Shown here piece after piece: positions 25,714-34,507 of a stretch of DNA of 64,000 nt. A program made the translations under genes and the position numbers. This stretch comes from Kiloniella sp. EL199 (GTDB lineage: Bacteria; Pseudomonadota; Alphaproteobacteria; Kiloniellales; Kiloniellaceae). Numbering within the stretch: the stretch's first letter is position 1; each line of letters starts with the position of its first letter. The stretch spans positions 806,001 through 870,000 of the forward strand of contig NZ_OMPU01000010.1 of the NCBI RefSeq assembly GCF_900313065.1, read 5' to 3'. The notes under the pieces are model-generated. The model did no database searches. It was given only the letters and a program-made list of their open reading frames with translations, and was not told where the DNA came from.

Positions 25714-27264
25714 TTGGCAGAAGAAAGTGCGGAGACTTACGAAAGTCAGTCTGGTGACAAAAAGAAATATAAAAACTTACGATCACAGATCAAAACTGTC
25801 TTCAGGACGGGGTATCTACGCGGGATATTTATTGTATCTCTTTTAATCGCTGTTACCTTTCCTTTGGCGGATTATTTCATTGTTTTGCCGCTCTTTTCCA
25901 ATTTTGTTATCCAGCACACGGAAGAAGAAGCCGTGCGCGTTGCGAACCATCTGGCAGAAGACCTCATAATACAGAATGATGCAGATCTTTCGGCCGTTTC
26001 CCTAACAAAAGATATGCAAGATGATGCACTATCTTTCGCGCTTGGTTTAGGACTTATCAAGTTCAAGCTGTTCGCACCCGATGGTACAACTGTTTTTTCC
26101 ACTGATCAGAAGGATATCGGGGGCGTAAATAAGCATGATTATTTTCATGATATCGTTGCTAAAGGGCAGGTCTATACCAAACTGGTTCGTAAAAATAAGC
26201 TTAGTTTAGATCGTGAAGTTGTTCCTCAAGATGTTGTGGAGACGTACGTTCCCCTGATGCGAAGTAACGATCAAAAGCATTTTCGGGGTGCCTTTGAAGT
26301 TTATTATGATGTTACGGATCGAATGGCGGAAATTGATCGGCTTATCTTGCTCTCGACGTTTGTTTTGGGAAGCGTCGCCCTGGGCTTGTTGATAATTGTC
26401 TTTCTGACATTACGTTCTGCGGTAATGGTCAGTATCCAACGCGATATTTCTGCGCGTACTTTGCAAGATGTAAACAGAAACCTGGAAACTCGTGTCGCTG
26501 AACGAACCAAGGAACTCATCCTTGAAAAAGATCGCGCGGAAATGGCCAGCCGGGCCAAGTCTGAATTTTTAGCCAATATGAGCCATGAATTACGAACCCC
26601 TCTTAATTCGATTATTGGATTTTCTGAAACGCTTGAACATGAGGTTTTTGGTTCGCTGGGTAGTCAGAAGAATACAGAGTACGTGGTCGATATACAGAAA
26701 TCAGGCAAGTTTTTGCTGCAACTGATTAATGATATTCTTGATATTTCCCGGATCGAGGCCGGAGAGCTGGAGCTTGATGAAGAAGTTATTCTGGTTGAGC
26801 AGACAATTGAAACTGTTCTTTTCCTTGTCAAAGATCGTGCTGAATCAGGTAAGATAAAGATCGTTACCGAAAATAAAACAACTGATTTGTACGCATCATT
26901 GGACAGTCGGCAGTTCAAGCAGATTTTACTGAATCTTCTAACCAATGCTATTAAGTTTACGGATCCTGGTGGAAAGGTTTTTGTTCGCCTGGAATGTGAT
27001 CCCAAAGGCTTTATTATTTGTGTTGAAGATACCGGAATTGGCATTTCAAAAGAATATATTGATCGTGTTCAAGAGGCTTTTGGACAGGTCGCGGGCAGCA
27101 TGACACGTAATCATGATGGTACAGGACTGGGTTTACCCATTGTAAAGGCGCTGGTTGCTAATCATGGTGGGGAATTCAAACTGGAAAGTGAGCCGGGGCG
27201 AGGGACCATCGCAACAGTGATTTTCCCTGCGCAAAGAATTGCTGAAAAGCCAGTTACTTCATGA
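25714..27264 (+). CDS. Membrane sensor histidine kinase
   Basis: A 516-residue kinase. Transmembrane segments at about 38-60 and 210-232 enclose a periplasmic sensor of about 150 residues. A coiled-coil (LETRVAERTKELILEK) leads to the phosphoacceptor domain with His291 in NMSHELRTPLNSI. The ATPase domain has the N-box LLNLLTNAIKF (near 405), DTGIG (439) and GTGLGLP (469). It starts with TTG, supported by GGAGA nine bases upstream. No receiver domain and no response regulator gene is adjacent, so its partner is elsewhere. Confidence 0.9.
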   Translation: MAEESAETYESQSGDKKKYKNLRSQIKTVFRTGYLRGIFIVSLLIAVTFPLADYFIVLPLFSNFVIQHTEEEAVRVANHLAEDLIIQNDADLSAVSLTKDMQDDALSFALGLGLIKFKLFAPDGTTVFSTDQKDIGGVNKHDYFHDIVAKGQVYTKLVRKNKLSLDREVVPQDVVETYVPLMRSNDQKHFRGAFEVYYDVTDRMAEIDRLILLSTFVLGSVALGLLIIVFLTLRSAVMVSIQRDISARTLQDVNRNLETRVAERTKELILEKDRAEMASRAKSEFLANMSHELRTPLNSIIGFSETLEHEVFGSLGSQKNTEYVVDIQKSGKFLLQLINDILDISRIEAGELELDEEVILVEQTIETVLFLVKDRAESGKIKIVTENKTTDLYASLDSRQFKQILLNLLTNAIKFTDPGGKVFVRLECDPKGFIICVEDTGIGISKEYIDRVQEAFGQVAGSMTRNHDGTGLGLPIVKALVANHGGEFKLESEPGRGTIATVIFPAQRIAEKPVTS

Positions 27265-27401
27265 TCAATTGCTGTACGATGTTAAAATAAACAGTTCGTT
27301 CATAAACGAAGCATTGTTTCAAAAATCTATGACATACTCTTATTTTTATTGTTTGTAGATACTTCTGTTTATAGAAGCTGTAGTATCTGAAAGGGAGTAT
27401 T

Positions 27402-28034
27402 ATGGACGGCATTTCAATGTATTTAACGGGTATTCTTCTTGCTTATTCAGCCTTTCTTATTTCCATCGCCAGCCCTGGCCCTAACATATTGGCCGTTATT
27501 GGCACATCCATGAAAGCTGGTCGTAAATCTGGTATGGCGTTGGCACTTGGTGTTTCCGTAGGGTCTTTTTGCTGGGCGACATTGACTGTGTTAGGTTTAT
27601 CAGCACTGTTATCTACCTATGCAATTGCTTTGAGTATTATCAAGATTGGTGGCGGGCTTTATTTACTGTGGCTTGCTTATAAATCGTTTAAAGCTGCACG
27701 TCAGAAATCTGATCTCGCGGTTAGGGTTTTAGATGGAGAAGAGCGTAGCTATTTTTTGCGTGGTTTGATTATTCAAATGACAAATCCGAAAGCTGCCCTT
27801 GCCTGGATAGCCATTATCTCTATTGGTTTAACGGAAGGAGCACCAGTTTGGGTTGGCTTGACAATCGTTATTGGTACATCTCTGTTATCTGCGATTATTC
27901 ATTTACTCTATGCTATCTGGTTTTCAACACCCGTGATGGTACGTCTTTATGGAAAGGCACGCCGCACCATCCAGTTTGCGTTAGGAAGTTTTTTTGCCTT
28001 TGCCGGTATTAAACTTCTGAGTTCAAGGCTTTGA
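27402..28034 (+). CDS. LysE-family exporter
   Basis: A 210-residue inner-membrane protein with about six helices. ASPGPNILAVIGTSMKAGRKSGMALALGVSVG is the family signature at residues 23-55, and the end GSFFAFAGIKLL is the conserved last helix. It exports an amino acid or derivative; the substrate is unknown. AAAGGGAG precedes the ATG. It stands alone after the histidine kinase with a 137-base gap. It is an intact paralogue of the broken gene at 39217-39860. Confidence 0.9.
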   Translation: MDGISMYLTGILLAYSAFLISIASPGPNILAVIGTSMKAGRKSGMALALGVSVGSFCWATLTVLGLSALLSTYAIALSIIKIGGGLYLLWLAYKSFKAARQKSDLAVRVLDGEERSYFLRGLIIQMTNPKAALAWIAIISIGLTEGAPVWVGLTIVIGTSLLSAIIHLLYAIWFSTPVMVRLYGKARRTIQFALGSFFAFAGIKLLSSRL

Positions 28035-28154
28035 TATTTGAACAGTTTTTTTTAGTTTAGCACGAAAACTTGCCATCCTCTTTCGTGTACAAGAAAGAGA
28101 GTGAGAAGATCTCAAGATCACTAAAGATATAGATGTATTCTCACTCAGAAAGAA

Positions 28155-28730
28155 TCATTTTGCAGAAATTGACGTTAGATATTTCATTGCTTCATCTGTT
28201 GTATAAAGGTGATCTTTACTTGAGCGGCATAGAAATCCCCTTAAAACGCCATTTTCATTTCCTTCGCCTGACAAACGACCTGTTCTTTCAAGGTCTCTGT
28301 CAAACCACAGGCATTCTGCAGAATTTTCAGGCACGAGGAAAGAAAAGCATGTATGGTTTGTACAGGGTATTTCAACAATATCATCAAGTTTGATTTTCTC
28401 GAAAATCTCCCATTTTTTTACATCTTCTTTTTGTATTTCTGGTCTGTCTGCCCAATAGCGAAATCCTCTGAGGGGTTGATAAAAAATACTACTGAAGCGT
28501 GCTTGGGTTTTTGAAGCCCAAGTGGTGATGTAATAATGGCTTCTGTTATTGCTGGATGTATGTTTTTCACAAGATTGTAGTGATTTGTCTTCTATAAATT
28601 GTTCACTTATTTGAACTGGACACTCTGCCGGGGAAAGTTCTTTTGCATAGGAAAGAGATGTATTGCCAATTATACCAGCAGTAAGAAGGATTACGGTTAA
28701 CAATGAGGTATGTTGCTGAGTTTTAGTCAT
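28155..28730 (-). CDS. Secreted protein of unknown function
   Basis: A 191-residue protein with a signal peptide (core LLTVILLTAGIIG, cleavage near SYA/KE). The mature part has six cysteines and a central basic-aromatic region. It ends in a short helix (YTTDEAMKYLTSI). No known family recognised. It converges with the LysE gene and lies 110 bases upstream of the LysR gene's end. Confidence 0.65.
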   Translation of the reverse strand: MTKTQQHTSLLTVILLTAGIIGNTSLSYAKELSPAECPVQISEQFIEDKSLQSCEKHTSSNNRSHYYITTWASKTQARFSSIFYQPLRGFRYWADRPEIQKEDVKKWEIFEKIKLDDIVEIPCTNHTCFSFLVPENSAECLWFDRDLERTGRLSGEGNENGVLRGFLCRSSKDHLYTTDEAMKYLTSISAK

Positions 28731-28839
28731 GATTGTTCCGTTAATGAAATCGACCTTGTTACGGGACGTTTTTTGTATTGCTTATGACTATCCATAATGA
28801 ATGAAAGGAGTACAATCAAGAGTATTGTTTTTTCGTGCG

Positions 28840-29760
28840 TTACATAGATTTTGTTGTGCCTAATTTGAACTCGCTTTGGCAGAAATCAATAAAGTTTAAG
28901 AGAATATCCGGGATGGTGATCGCTAGCTTATGGGCAATTACTATTTGGGTTGGCTGGATGTTTCCTTCTATATTTACGGGCACGACCAGATGACCATCAT
29001 AGGTTTGGGGAGAGTGTGGACGCATTGTGAGAATTGAAAATCCCAAACCATGACCGACAGCACTACGTACTGATTCCAATGAGGTCGAGCGAAAAGCAAT
29101 TTGGGGGTTAATTTTATGTGTTGCAAAAATAGTATAGAAGTATTCCCGGCTACCTGGAGCATCGAACAGTACGTATGGTTCGTCAGCAAGGTCTTGCAAC
29201 CTCAATGACCTGTGCCCGGCAAGCGAATGATTTTCAGGCAAGAGAATATAGGGGGTAGGGGTGTCCAAAACTTGCCATGACAACTCAGAGGGATCCAAAT
29301 CAAGGTTGTAAAGAATGGCTAGATCGAGTTGTTCATCTAATAATTTGTGAACAAGCTGCTCTTGCAAATGTTCTTCGGCATCAATCAGAATTTTTGGCAT
29401 TAATTTTACATAATTCCTGGCCAGTCTTGCCATATGGAACGGAGCTATGGACTGAAAACACCCAAGTCTGATCGTGCCTTGTAAATCAGAGGCAATATTT
29501 TTGGTGCTTTTGTCGATGGTCTGAACATGTTTGAGGAGGTCATGAACTTCCAGAAGGAAGCTCCGTCCCGCGATGGTCAGGGACATACCTTTTGCATGAT
29601 GCCTGTCGAAAAGCCGGAGTCCTGTGATATCTTCTAGCTTGTCAATGGCCTGTGCGATTGCTGGCTGAGAAATATTCAAGACTCGTGCTGCCTGTGCTAT
29701 ACCGCCTTGTTCGGCAACAACTGCGAAGTAATGACACTGTTTGATTGTATATTTAACCAT
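28840..29760 (-). CDS. LysR-family transcriptional regulator
   Basis: A 306-residue LysR protein. The N-terminal helix-turn-helix is clear (HYFAVVAEQGGIAQAARVLNIS, then QPAIAQAIDKLEDITGLRLF). A two-lobed periplasmic-binding-like effector domain spans about 90-300. It is divergent from a 2-oxoglutarate oxygenase with 91 bases between starts, so it probably controls that gene. Its coinducer may be an amino-acid-like compound, given the oxygenase family (inference). Confidence 0.92.
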   Translation of the reverse strand: MVKYTIKQCHYFAVVAEQGGIAQAARVLNISQPAIAQAIDKLEDITGLRLFDRHHAKGMSLTIAGRSFLLEVHDLLKHVQTIDKSTKNIASDLQGTIRLGCFQSIAPFHMARLARNYVKLMPKILIDAEEHLQEQLVHKLLDEQLDLAILYNLDLDPSELSWQVLDTPTPYILLPENHSLAGHRSLRLQDLADEPYVLFDAPGSREYFYTIFATHKINPQIAFRSTSLESVRSAVGHGLGFSILTMRPHSPQTYDGHLVVPVNIEGNIQPTQIVIAHKLAITIPDILLNFIDFCQSEFKLGTTKSM

Positions 29761-29772
29761 ATTTTTCTTTCT

Positions 29773-29786
29773 TTATTTTAAAATAA
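29773..29786. promoter_or_regulatory. Palindrome in the LysR/oxygenase divergent region
   Basis: TTATTTTAAAATAA is a perfect 14-base palindrome twelve bases upstream of the LysR start. It is AT-only, so chance is a real possibility; a LysR-type site would need footprinting. Confidence 0.3.
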
Positions 29787-29851
29787 TACAATGTTTTTCA
29801 GATTAATAAAGCGAGATAGGCTGCAGAAATAACGTAACATGAGGGAACCAG

Positions 29852-30634
29852 ATGATGAGCTTGACAAGCATTGTTGATTTAAAAAAGCACCCGATATCAG
29901 ATACGGATTTCATGCAATCTTGCCAGACCAAACTTGATCAGAACGGGGCTCTGGTTCTCGAAGGATTTTTATTGCCAGAAGTTGTTGCATTGATAAAAGC
30001 AGAAGGTGAAAAATATGAGGGACAGGCCTATTTCTGTGCGCAAAAACATACTGTTTACCTTAGTCCTCAAGACCCTGAATTTAGTAATAGCCACCCCAGA
30101 AATCGTCTGGTGGCTTCCTCTAAGGGGTGTATTACTGATGATCAAATCCCCCAAAATTCACCTTTGCAGACGCTTTATCATGACACTGATTTTAAGAAGT
30201 TTTTGTGTACTGTTTTAAAGGAAGAAGCCTTACATCAATACGCTGATCCATTATCGTCGATTAACTTGCATTATACGCGAACAGGCCAGGAACTGGGGTG
30301 GCATTTTGACAATTCATCTTTTGCAACGACCTTGATGATACAAGAACCCGAAGCTGGTGGTGCTTTTGAATATGTAAGTGATTTCCGCGACGCTGATCGC
30401 GGCGAGATGAACTTTGAAGATGTTGGAAAAGTACTCGATGGTGAAACCCCTGTTAACCGGCTTTCAATGAGTGCTGGTGCTCTTATTCTTTTTCGAGGTC
30501 GCAATGCTATTCATCGGGTTGCCCCGGTTGAAGGAGGAAGAACCCGCATGCTGGTCGTACTTGCTTATAATTCGAAACCGGGAATTGCTCTTTCAGAAGC
30601 GGCGCGTATGACTTTTTATGGACGTCTTGATTGA
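29852..30634 (+). CDS. HalD/BesD-like 2-oxoglutarate/Fe(II) oxygenase
   Basis: A 260-residue protein resembling the HalD/BesD family, known for free amino acid halogenases. The predicted iron ligands are His151 and Asp153 in GWHFDNSSF and His221 in AIHRVAPV, with Arg231 in GGRTRM for 2-oxoglutarate. Halogenases of this family have Gly or Ala at the second ligand position; this protein keeps Asp, so hydroxylation is the expected chemistry. It starts at ATG with AGGGA upstream and is divergent from a LysR regulator. Confidence 0.75.
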   Translation: MMSLTSIVDLKKHPISDTDFMQSCQTKLDQNGALVLEGFLLPEVVALIKAEGEKYEGQAYFCAQKHTVYLSPQDPEFSNSHPRNRLVASSKGCITDDQIPQNSPLQTLYHDTDFKKFLCTVLKEEALHQYADPLSSINLHYTRTGQELGWHFDNSSFATTLMIQEPEAGGAFEYVSDFRDADRGEMNFEDVGKVLDGETPVNRLSMSAGALILFRGRNAIHRVAPVEGGRTRMLVVLAYNSKPGIALSEAARMTFYGRLD

Positions 30635-30785
30635 AATAATCAGATATCTTTGACCATTCAAATCCATTATTTCGATTAAGCTATTCTGAATAGATGACCA
30701 TATGAACGAATGTCAGTATAAGTATGGCATATAAATTGCTTGATTAGTTGTACGTGTTTTCTATTCATATAAATGGATAAGGGCA

Positions 30786-31496
30786 ATGCTGCTAAGCAGG
30801 ACAAACGCCGTGATCGAGGCAAACCGTAGGGTTAATTTGGTCGAAGAGCAATTGAAGCTAACAAAAGTTCAGGCTGCAAGAGATTACAATCTGGCAAAAA
30901 CTGCCTACTCGTCAAATGAGAACGCGGCAAAAAATGTTACTTCTTCCTATAGAGATATCACAACTGGTAAAAAAGATCCGGTTGTTGAAATGACCGGGGC
31001 TGTTACGCTGGCTGGTGCACAGACTTCTCAAACGCTTTTTTATGCTCAACAGATTGCGTCTAATGTGCCGAATGCAGATGTTAGCAAATACTTGACCCCG
31101 TTAGAAGGTGATCAAAGTGAACATGACAAGTCTGTTGCGGCATTCAAGGATATTATTGGGCAAACGCCGGGTGAGCGTATGCGTGCTCAAGTATTAAGAT
31201 CTCTTGGCCTGACCGAAGATGATCTTAAAAACATGTCACCAGAAGATCGTAAAAAGATAGAAGAGAAAATAGCCAAGCTCATTGACGAGAATGTTAAAAA
31301 TTCGGTGTCAGAAAACTTTACACCTGCAAGTGAAACTGATCTTGAAAATGGCGATAAAAATCAATTGCAGGCAAATTTGAATCTCGGTAACGAACAAGGT
31401 GACAAAACGCTTGCAGGAGAGGAAAAGCAAAATCTTTCAGTTGATGAACAACGGAGAGATGGTATACGTAAAACGATTTTACAGAATATAATTTAG
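30786..31496 (+). CDS. Hypothetical helical protein
   Basis: A 236-residue, mostly helical, charged and soluble protein without a signal peptide. The N-terminus is a coiled-coil-like stretch (NRRVNLVEEQLKLTKVQAARDY). A central LRSLGLTEDDLKNMSPEDRKKIEEKIA segment resembles short modules seen in many alphaproteobacterial hypotheticals. The last 60 residues are polar and probably disordered. AAGGG lies just before the ATG. No function can be assigned. Confidence 0.6.
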   Translation: MLLSRTNAVIEANRRVNLVEEQLKLTKVQAARDYNLAKTAYSSNENAAKNVTSSYRDITTGKKDPVVEMTGAVTLAGAQTSQTLFYAQQIASNVPNADVSKYLTPLEGDQSEHDKSVAAFKDIIGQTPGERMRAQVLRSLGLTEDDLKNMSPEDRKKIEEKIAKLIDENVKNSVSENFTPASETDLENGDKNQLQANLNLGNEQGDKTLAGEEKQNLSVDEQRRDGIRKTILQNII

Positions 31497-31640
31497 GCAG
31501 CTGTTTTCTTCAAGGCTTGATCTTTTTCTTGAGATCAAGAAATACTTTCTATAGTTGAAATATGACTTTCCGTATATCTTGTATTTGCGTATATTGTCCT
31601 AAGTTCTTTCTGTTTCGTACAGTTTCAATGGGGTTTTAGG

Positions 31641-32162
31641 GTGGGGCAATACGCTGATTTTGATAGCTTGGCAACTCCGGTCAGAGCTATATATGAATAT
31701 TGGGAAGCATTACCTAAACTTCAGGGATTGCCCTTGAAATCTTCGTTAGATCCAGTCGATATGCCTTTGGAATACCTGCCTTATGTTTTCTTGGTCCAAC
31801 TGGAATATAATCCTTTTGCTGCTTTGATCCGCCTGCAGGGCACCTATATAAACCATTCTCTTGGTGAGTACTTCACAAATCAGTACATTGATGAAAGTAC
31901 ATTCGGCGAAAGTGCAACAACTATTCTGGCCGGTTATGAAGAAGCGGCGATCAAGCGCGTTGGCTACGTATCTCATGAAGAAGTTCATGCAATATCAGGG
32001 CAAACGATGGTCATCGAGGCTATTCACCTTCCCATGGTAGATGAAACGGGGCAGGTTAATTATTTTCTGGGTGCTTTATCGCGGGTTTCCGGTTCCACAA
32101 ATCACGATCATGAATTCAGAGGACGTCGCTGGGATGTCAAAGCGGTAAACAAGATCGCCTGA
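31641..32162 (+). CDS. PAS_5 (DUF1457) domain protein
   Basis: A 173-residue single-domain protein. LDPVDMPLEYLPYVFLVQLEYNP, LIRLQGTYINHSLGEYFTNQYIDE and YEEAAIKRVGYVSHEEVH are hallmarks of the PAS_5 family that is frequent in Rhodospirillales. It is cytoplasmic and carries no output domain, so its signalling role is unknown. The start is GTG 31641. A clear paralogue follows 210 bases downstream. Confidence 0.85.
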   Translation: MGQYADFDSLATPVRAIYEYWEALPKLQGLPLKSSLDPVDMPLEYLPYVFLVQLEYNPFAALIRLQGTYINHSLGEYFTNQYIDESTFGESATTILAGYEEAAIKRVGYVSHEEVHAISGQTMVIEAIHLPMVDETGQVNYFLGALSRVSGSTNHDHEFRGRRWDVKAVNKIA

Positions 32163-32374
32163 TCTTTCCTTGTTACTTAATTACCGATTTGCTGGCTTCA
32201 GACAGAATACTGTTGTTGCGAAGTAAACTCCTGTGATTTCTTCTTTCTTTAGATGCATATCCCGAGTTTTGTTCATTTAGTTTCTTATGGTTGAATTATA
32301 ATTTATGGGTTATCATATATTTAAGAATATTGCGACACATTGAAGGTTTAACAAAGCGACTACGGATATTGATC

Positions 32375-32908
32375 GTGGAACCGCCCACTGATTTGACCAC
32401 TGATCTGGATAGCCTGACAGCACCAGTAAAAGGGGTGTATGACTATTGGCAATCGCTACCACGGTGTAGGGGGCTGCCTCTTAAGTCAGCGCTGGCCCCT
32501 ATGGAAATTCCACGAGAGTTTTTACCTCATGTTTTTCTGATGGAGCTCGAATACGATCCTTTTGCGGCTCTGGTGCGTTTGCAAGGTACCTATATTAACT
32601 ATTCTCTCGGGCAGCATTTTACCGATAAGTATGTTGATGAAAGCACTTTTGGGGAAAATGCGGCAGATATTCTTGCCAGCTATGAAGAGGCAGCAATAAA
32701 ACGTGTTGCCTACGTTTCTCAGGAAGAAATTCTTTCGACACCACAACAGACAATGCTTATTGAGGCAATACATCTGCCAATGGTTGATCAGGAAGGAGAG
32801 GTCAAGTTTATTTTCGGAGCTTTATCGCGTCTTTCAGGTTCAGATAATCCTGATCAGGAATTCAGGGGGCGTCAGTGGGACGTTAAAATGAGAAGTCAGG
32901 TTGTTTGA
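32375..32908 (+). CDS. PAS_5 (DUF1457) domain protein, paralogue
   Basis: About 177 residues with the same motif order as the preceding gene: LAPMEIPREFLPHVFLMELEYDP, LQGTYINYSLGQHFTDKYVDESTFGE, EEAAIKRVAYVSQEE. The two are the product of a tandem duplication that has since diverged. The frame is open from TTG 32291, but the extra residues have no counterpart in the twin. GTG 32375 with GGA upstream matches its length. It is followed by a bidirectional terminator at 33089. Confidence 0.82.
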   Translation: MEPPTDLTTDLDSLTAPVKGVYDYWQSLPRCRGLPLKSALAPMEIPREFLPHVFLMELEYDPFAALVRLQGTYINYSLGQHFTDKYVDESTFGENAADILASYEEAAIKRVAYVSQEEILSTPQQTMLIEAIHLPMVDQEGEVKFIFGALSRLSGSDNPDQEFRGRQWDVKMRSQVV

Positions 32909-33088
32909 ATGTTTTGTTATCTGACTCTCATAAATGATGTTTTTATCGGTTTGGAGTTTTGGTGAAAAAATTGGCAAACACAGTTAGAGAAGAGTGAATT
33001 CCAAAGCTCTGGTTAAATCTTATATGGAATTCGTTTAGCAATTTTCCCATAGGAAATAATGTCTTGATGGCAAAGGCTATATTCCATC

Positions 33089-33129
33089 AAAAATTTCCAG
33101 ACAAGACAGCTGGCTCGTCTGGAAATTTT
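33089..33129. terminator. Bidirectional terminator between PAS_5 and DapA-family genes
   Basis: AAAATTTCCAGAC (33090-33102) pairs with GTCTGGAAATTTT (33117-33129): a 13-base perfect stem with T-runs on both strands. It serves the convergent genes at 32908 and 33148. Confidence 0.85.
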
Positions 33130-33147
33130 ACCCTTGGCGACAAAAAA

Positions 33148-34041
33148 CTAGATAGTCGGAAGCTCTGGACGGCACGCAATCGTGTCACGGATAATTTTTT
33201 CTGTTTTTTCGCGCTGTGCACCAGTTAATGGCATACGCGGCATACGACAACGATCATTAGAGCCAATTTCAATCTGTTCTGCCAGTTTGATGTTCTGAAC
33301 GAGATAAGTAGAGACATCAAGGTCAAGTAGGGGACGGAACCAGCGATAAATTTCAAGTGCTTCCTGGTTACGTCCAGCTTGCATCAGACGATAGATCGCA
33401 ACAGTTTCTTTCGGGAAAGCAACTACGAGGCCGGCAACCCAGCCGATGGCACCAACGCTCAGGGCTTCGTACCCAAGGTTGTCAACGCCTGTGAATATAT
33501 CAAAACGATCCCCAAATTTGTTGATGATTTCAGTAGTACGGCGAATGTCATCAGAACTTTCTTTGATTGCGACAAAACGTTTTTCGTCTGCAATTTCTTC
33601 CATGATTTCTGGTGTTACATCAACACGGTAAGCAACACGATTGGAATAAATCATGATGGGAAGATCGCTTGCTTCGGCAACTTTACGCATACTAGCAACT
33701 GTTTCACGCGGATCTGTGTGATAGATCGGGCTGGGTACAAGCATAATGCCGTCTGCACCAGCTTCTTGGGAAGCTTGTGCCATTGCACAGGCATCACGTG
33801 TTGCCGCTTCATTGATTGTCATTATTACTGGTTTGTCACCAGTGGATTCTTTTGCCGTTTTTAGAACAGCAAGTTTCTCTTCTTTGGAAAGCATAGAGCC
33901 TTCACCAAGAGAACCTGCGACGATCAGACCATCACAACCTGCATCCATTTGATAATCAAAGCAGCGTTTCATTTCTGCATGGTCAAGATTATCATTCTGA
34001 TCAAACTTGGTCGTGACGGCCGGGATAACGCCTTTCCACAT
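33148..34041 (-). CDS. DapA (dihydrodipicolinate synthase) family aldolase/lyase
   Basis: A 297-residue TIM-barrel protein. The Schiff-base lysine is Lys160 in VAIKES and the catalytic tyrosine is Tyr132 in MIYSNR. The pyruvate-binding loop reads AGSLGEGS (42-49) rather than GTTGE, and YSN replaces the YNxP of true DapA, so it is a DapA-family enzyme with another substrate, not lysine biosynthesis. It has its own promoter with a GntR-type palindrome at 34188. Confidence 0.85.
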   Translation of the reverse strand: MWKGVIPAVTTKFDQNDNLDHAEMKRCFDYQMDAGCDGLIVAGSLGEGSMLSKEEKLAVLKTAKESTGDKPVIMTINEAATRDACAMAQASQEAGADGIMLVPSPIYHTDPRETVASMRKVAEASDLPIMIYSNRVAYRVDVTPEIMEEIADEKRFVAIKESSDDIRRTTEIINKFGDRFDIFTGVDNLGYEALSVGAIGWVAGLVVAFPKETVAIYRLMQAGRNQEALEIYRWFRPLLDLDVSTYLVQNIKLAEQIEIGSNDRCRMPRMPLTGAQREKTEKIIRDTIACRPELPTI

Positions 34042-34175
34042 GATTTTATTCCTGTAATGATTTCAAAGGCTTGTAAGATGGTAGTCCGTTTTATCCGAAA
34101 GAACAGCGATTCCTGTTTAACATTAGCTGGAAACTTTCAGGTATTAACTTACCGCTTGTTAAAGTACTGAAAAAT

Positions 34176-34205
34176 TATATAACCTAAATTGTATACAATA
34201 TTCAA
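34176..34205 (-). promoter_or_regulatory. Promoter with GntR-like operator for the DapA-family gene
   Basis: On the minus strand TTGAAT (34205-34200) and TATATA (34181-34176) are separated by 18 bases. ATTGTATACAAT (34188-34199), a perfect 12-base palindrome, lies in the spacer. TTGTATACAA-like sites are typical for FadR-subfamily GntR regulators; none is encoded in the window. Confidence 0.5.
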
Positions 34206-34341
34206 TATAAATTTTTATATTATTCTCTTGCCCGTAATAAATCTGGCAATTAGCCCAAGTGAGAGAAGTACTTAAAAGGTTATGGAGAGAGGCGCTGGAA
34301 ACAGTATCCTGTGTATAAAGCCTAGTAGCGATTACGGCTAT

Positions 34342-34392
34342 GCCCTAATAAATACAAACAGAGTAGGTTGAAAACTCTGTTTGTTAACGGGC
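34342..34392 (+). other. Structured leader candidate upstream of purC
   Basis: ACAAACAGAGT (34354-34364) pairs perfectly with ACTCTGTTTGT (34374-34384) around a nine-base loop. Outside it GCCC (34342) can pair with GGGC (34389). It lies about 120 bases before purC in an otherwise gene-free stretch (34206-34507). It could be a regulatory leader or a small RNA; I cannot match it to a known riboswitch. Confidence 0.4.
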
Positions 34393-34507
34393 GATACAAG
34401 ATCTTGTGATTAGACAACAGGGGTGATATCTAAGCCTGATCATTTAGGGGTGACTGATGCTAGACGGGCCACTCTGTACAAGAATTATGTTGTAGGGAAT
34501 CATCGAG

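Noticed and set aside
31516-31539. Hairpin CTTGATCT/AGATCAAG after the gene at 30786
   Set aside because: An 8-base stem followed by AAATAC; not convincing as an intrinsic terminator.
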